From NCBI GenBank assembly GCA_031266315.1, contig JAISBG010000447.1:1-5406 (forward strand): a stretch of DNA of 5,406 bases, in the 5' to 3' direction. The translations under genes were made by a program, and so were the position numbers. This document shows positions 4,492 to 5,406 of the stretch, one piece after another (positions within the stretch are counted from its first letter, which is position 1; each line of letters starts with the position of its first letter). The notes beneath the pieces are model-generated. The model did no database searches. It was not told the DNA's origin and was given only the letters and a program-made list of their open reading frames with translations. The stretch comes from Planctomycetaceae bacterium (GTDB taxonomy: Bacteria; Planctomycetota; Planctomycetia; Pirellulales; Thermoguttaceae).

Positions 4492-5313
4492 ATGAATACA
4501 TTAAGAGCGAAACACACCCATCTCAAAGAGTATTTGAGTCAATTTGATCGTCTTGCGATAGCGTTTTCCGGCGGAGTGGATTCAACATTTTTGCTTTGGT
4601 CGGCACTGGCGGTTCTGGGCAACCGGATTATCGCGGTAACCGCTAAATCATGCAGTTTTCCGAAACGGGAATTGGATGAAGCCTCCGATTTTGTTCAGAA
4701 AAACGGAATTGAACATATTATTGTTGATTCGGAAGAATTGGACATTGAAGGTTTTTCCAAAAATCCGGTCAACCGGTGTTATCTTTGCAAAACGGAACTT
4801 TTCACAAAAATTCGTAACATTGCGGATTCTTATGAGATTCGTCATATTGCGGAAGGTTCCAATGCCGATGACGAAGGAGATTACCGACCGGGACTTCAAG
4901 CGGTTTCGGAACTTGGTATTCTGAGTCCGCTTCGTCATGCGAAGTTGACCAAAAACGATATTCGGCAACTTTCCGCTGAACAAGGTTTACCGACATGGAA
5001 CAAACAAAGTTTTGCGTGTCTTTCGTCGCGTTTTCCTTACGGCGAAAATATTACAAAAGAACGCTTGACAATGATTGATCAGGCGGAACAATTTTTGCTT
5101 GATTCCGGTTTCCGGCAGGTTCGTGTTCGTTTTCACGGCAACTTAGCCCGAATTGAAACAGACGACGACGGCTTTCAAAAATTATTAGAAAAAAAATTAC
5201 GGGAAACTATTCACAAACAATTTAAGAAAATCGGTTTCGTTTATGTTTCCATTGATATTCTTGGTTATCGTACAGGCAGTATGAATGAACCGTTAAAAAT
5301 TATCAACCAATAA
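4492..5313 (+). CDS. larE: LarE, ATP-dependent sulfur insertase for the nickel-pincer nucleotide cofactor
   Basis: The gene encodes 273 residues, close to the 276 of Lactiplantibacillus plantarum LarE. Residues 26-32 (SGGVDST) are the PP-loop that binds ATP for adenylation. EGSNADDEGDYRPG (121-134) and ACLSSRFPYG (175-184) are diagnostic LarE motifs. LarE adenylates the pyridinium dicarboxylate mononucleotide made by LarB and inserts sulfur; LarC then adds nickel to give the cofactor of lactate racemase LarA and related enzymes. It acts in the cytoplasm. Cys176 corresponds to the sulfur-donating cysteine of the L. plantarum enzyme. Here it is joined by a CxxC pair (C96 and C99), the three-cysteine set expected of the [4Fe-4S] LarE type known from Thermotoga maritima, so cluster-dependent, non-sacrificial sulfur transfer is likely. 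ATG 4492 is preferred over the in-frame TTG at 4456, which adds 12 poorly supported residues; neither has a Shine-Dalgarno sequence. No larA, larB or larC is visible nearby. Confidence 0.93.
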   Translation: MNTLRAKHTHLKEYLSQFDRLAIAFSGGVDSTFLLWSALAVLGNRIIAVTAKSCSFPKRELDEASDFVQKNGIEHIIVDSEELDIEGFSKNPVNRCYLCKTELFTKIRNIADSYEIRHIAEGSNADDEGDYRPGLQAVSELGILSPLRHAKLTKNDIRQLSAEQGLPTWNKQSFACLSSRFPYGENITKERLTMIDQAEQFLLDSGFRQVRVRFHGNLARIETDDDGFQKLLEKKLRETIHKQFKKIGFVYVSIDILGYRTGSMNEPLKIINQ

Positions 5314-5377
5314 AAACGGACTCATCATCAGGCTTGTGATATTCTTGGAACAAATGCCGTGCAACTGCTTATACTCT
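5314..5377 (+). promoter_or_regulatory. larE downstream region with a candidate promoter for an unseen gene
   Basis: No clear terminator follows larE: a short imperfect hairpin (around ATCATCAGGCTTGTGAT) lacks a T-run. TATACT at 5370-5375 is identical to the flotillin -10 box. TTGGAA at 5345-5350 is a partial -35, but the 19-base spacer is long. It may start transcription of a gene beyond the right edge. Confidence 0.3.
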
Positions 5378-5405
5378 GTTAGTGTTATTTTTGGTATTTT
5401 TCAAA
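5378..5405 (+). repeat. 28-bp direct repeat, copy 2
   Basis: Matches 4132-4159 at 27 of 28 bases (T for A at the twelfth position). It begins two bases after TATACT, the same spacing as copy 1 after TATATT. The two copies bracket larE and its inverted repeat. The window ends one base later, so the true length on the right cannot be judged; the next base (G against A) already differs. Confidence 0.7.
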
Positions 5406-5406
5406 G

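Overview
The window looks like AT-leaning DNA from a Gram-negative, non-model bacterium. The best guess is the PVC group (Planctomycetota or a relative, perhaps an anaerobic or gut lineage). This rests on three things: a secreted protein with chlamydial Pmp-style GGAI/FxxN repeats followed by an autotransporter-associated beta-strand repeat, two genes whose starts have no Shine-Dalgarno sequence, and large intergenic spaces filled with structured repeats. The taxonomic call is inference; no rRNA or other marker gene is present.

Layout. (1) Positions 1-1384, minus strand: the N-terminal 461 residues of a large exported surface protein that runs off the left edge. It has a signal peptide, tyrosine/aspartate-rich segments, six GGAI-type motifs and the start of an autotransporter-type beta-helix repeat. 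(2) Positions 1385-2327: a gene-free divergent intergenic region. Its centre (about 1638-2121) is a mosaic array of five copies of a two-hairpin, REP-like palindromic element in both orientations, joined by four copies of a conserved linker. (3) Positions 2217-2245: a near-consensus sigma70-type promoter, TTGACA-N17-TATACT, driving (4) a complete flotillin/SPFH gene (2328-4031, plus). (5) Positions 4032-4491: a second gene-free region. It has a terminator-like structure that appears to be a decayed REP-like element, the first copy of a 28-bp direct repeat, and a striking 185-bp nested inverted repeat (49-bp arms, 45/49 complementary, with a perfect 17-bp hairpin inside). (6) A complete larE gene (4492-5313, plus) for an ATP-dependent sulfur insertase. 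(7) Positions 5314-5406: a short tail with the second copy of the 28-bp repeat, again right after a -10-like hexamer.

The three genes show no obvious shared pathway. The Pmp-like protein would be exported to the cell surface. The flotillin would organise inner-membrane microdomains. LarE would thiolate the nickel-pincer nucleotide cofactor precursor of lactate racemase-type enzymes, but no larA, larB or larC is in view. Each gene appears to have its own transcription start. The most unusual material is intergenic: the REP/BIME-like array with compensating stem changes, and the long nested inverted repeat in front of larE.
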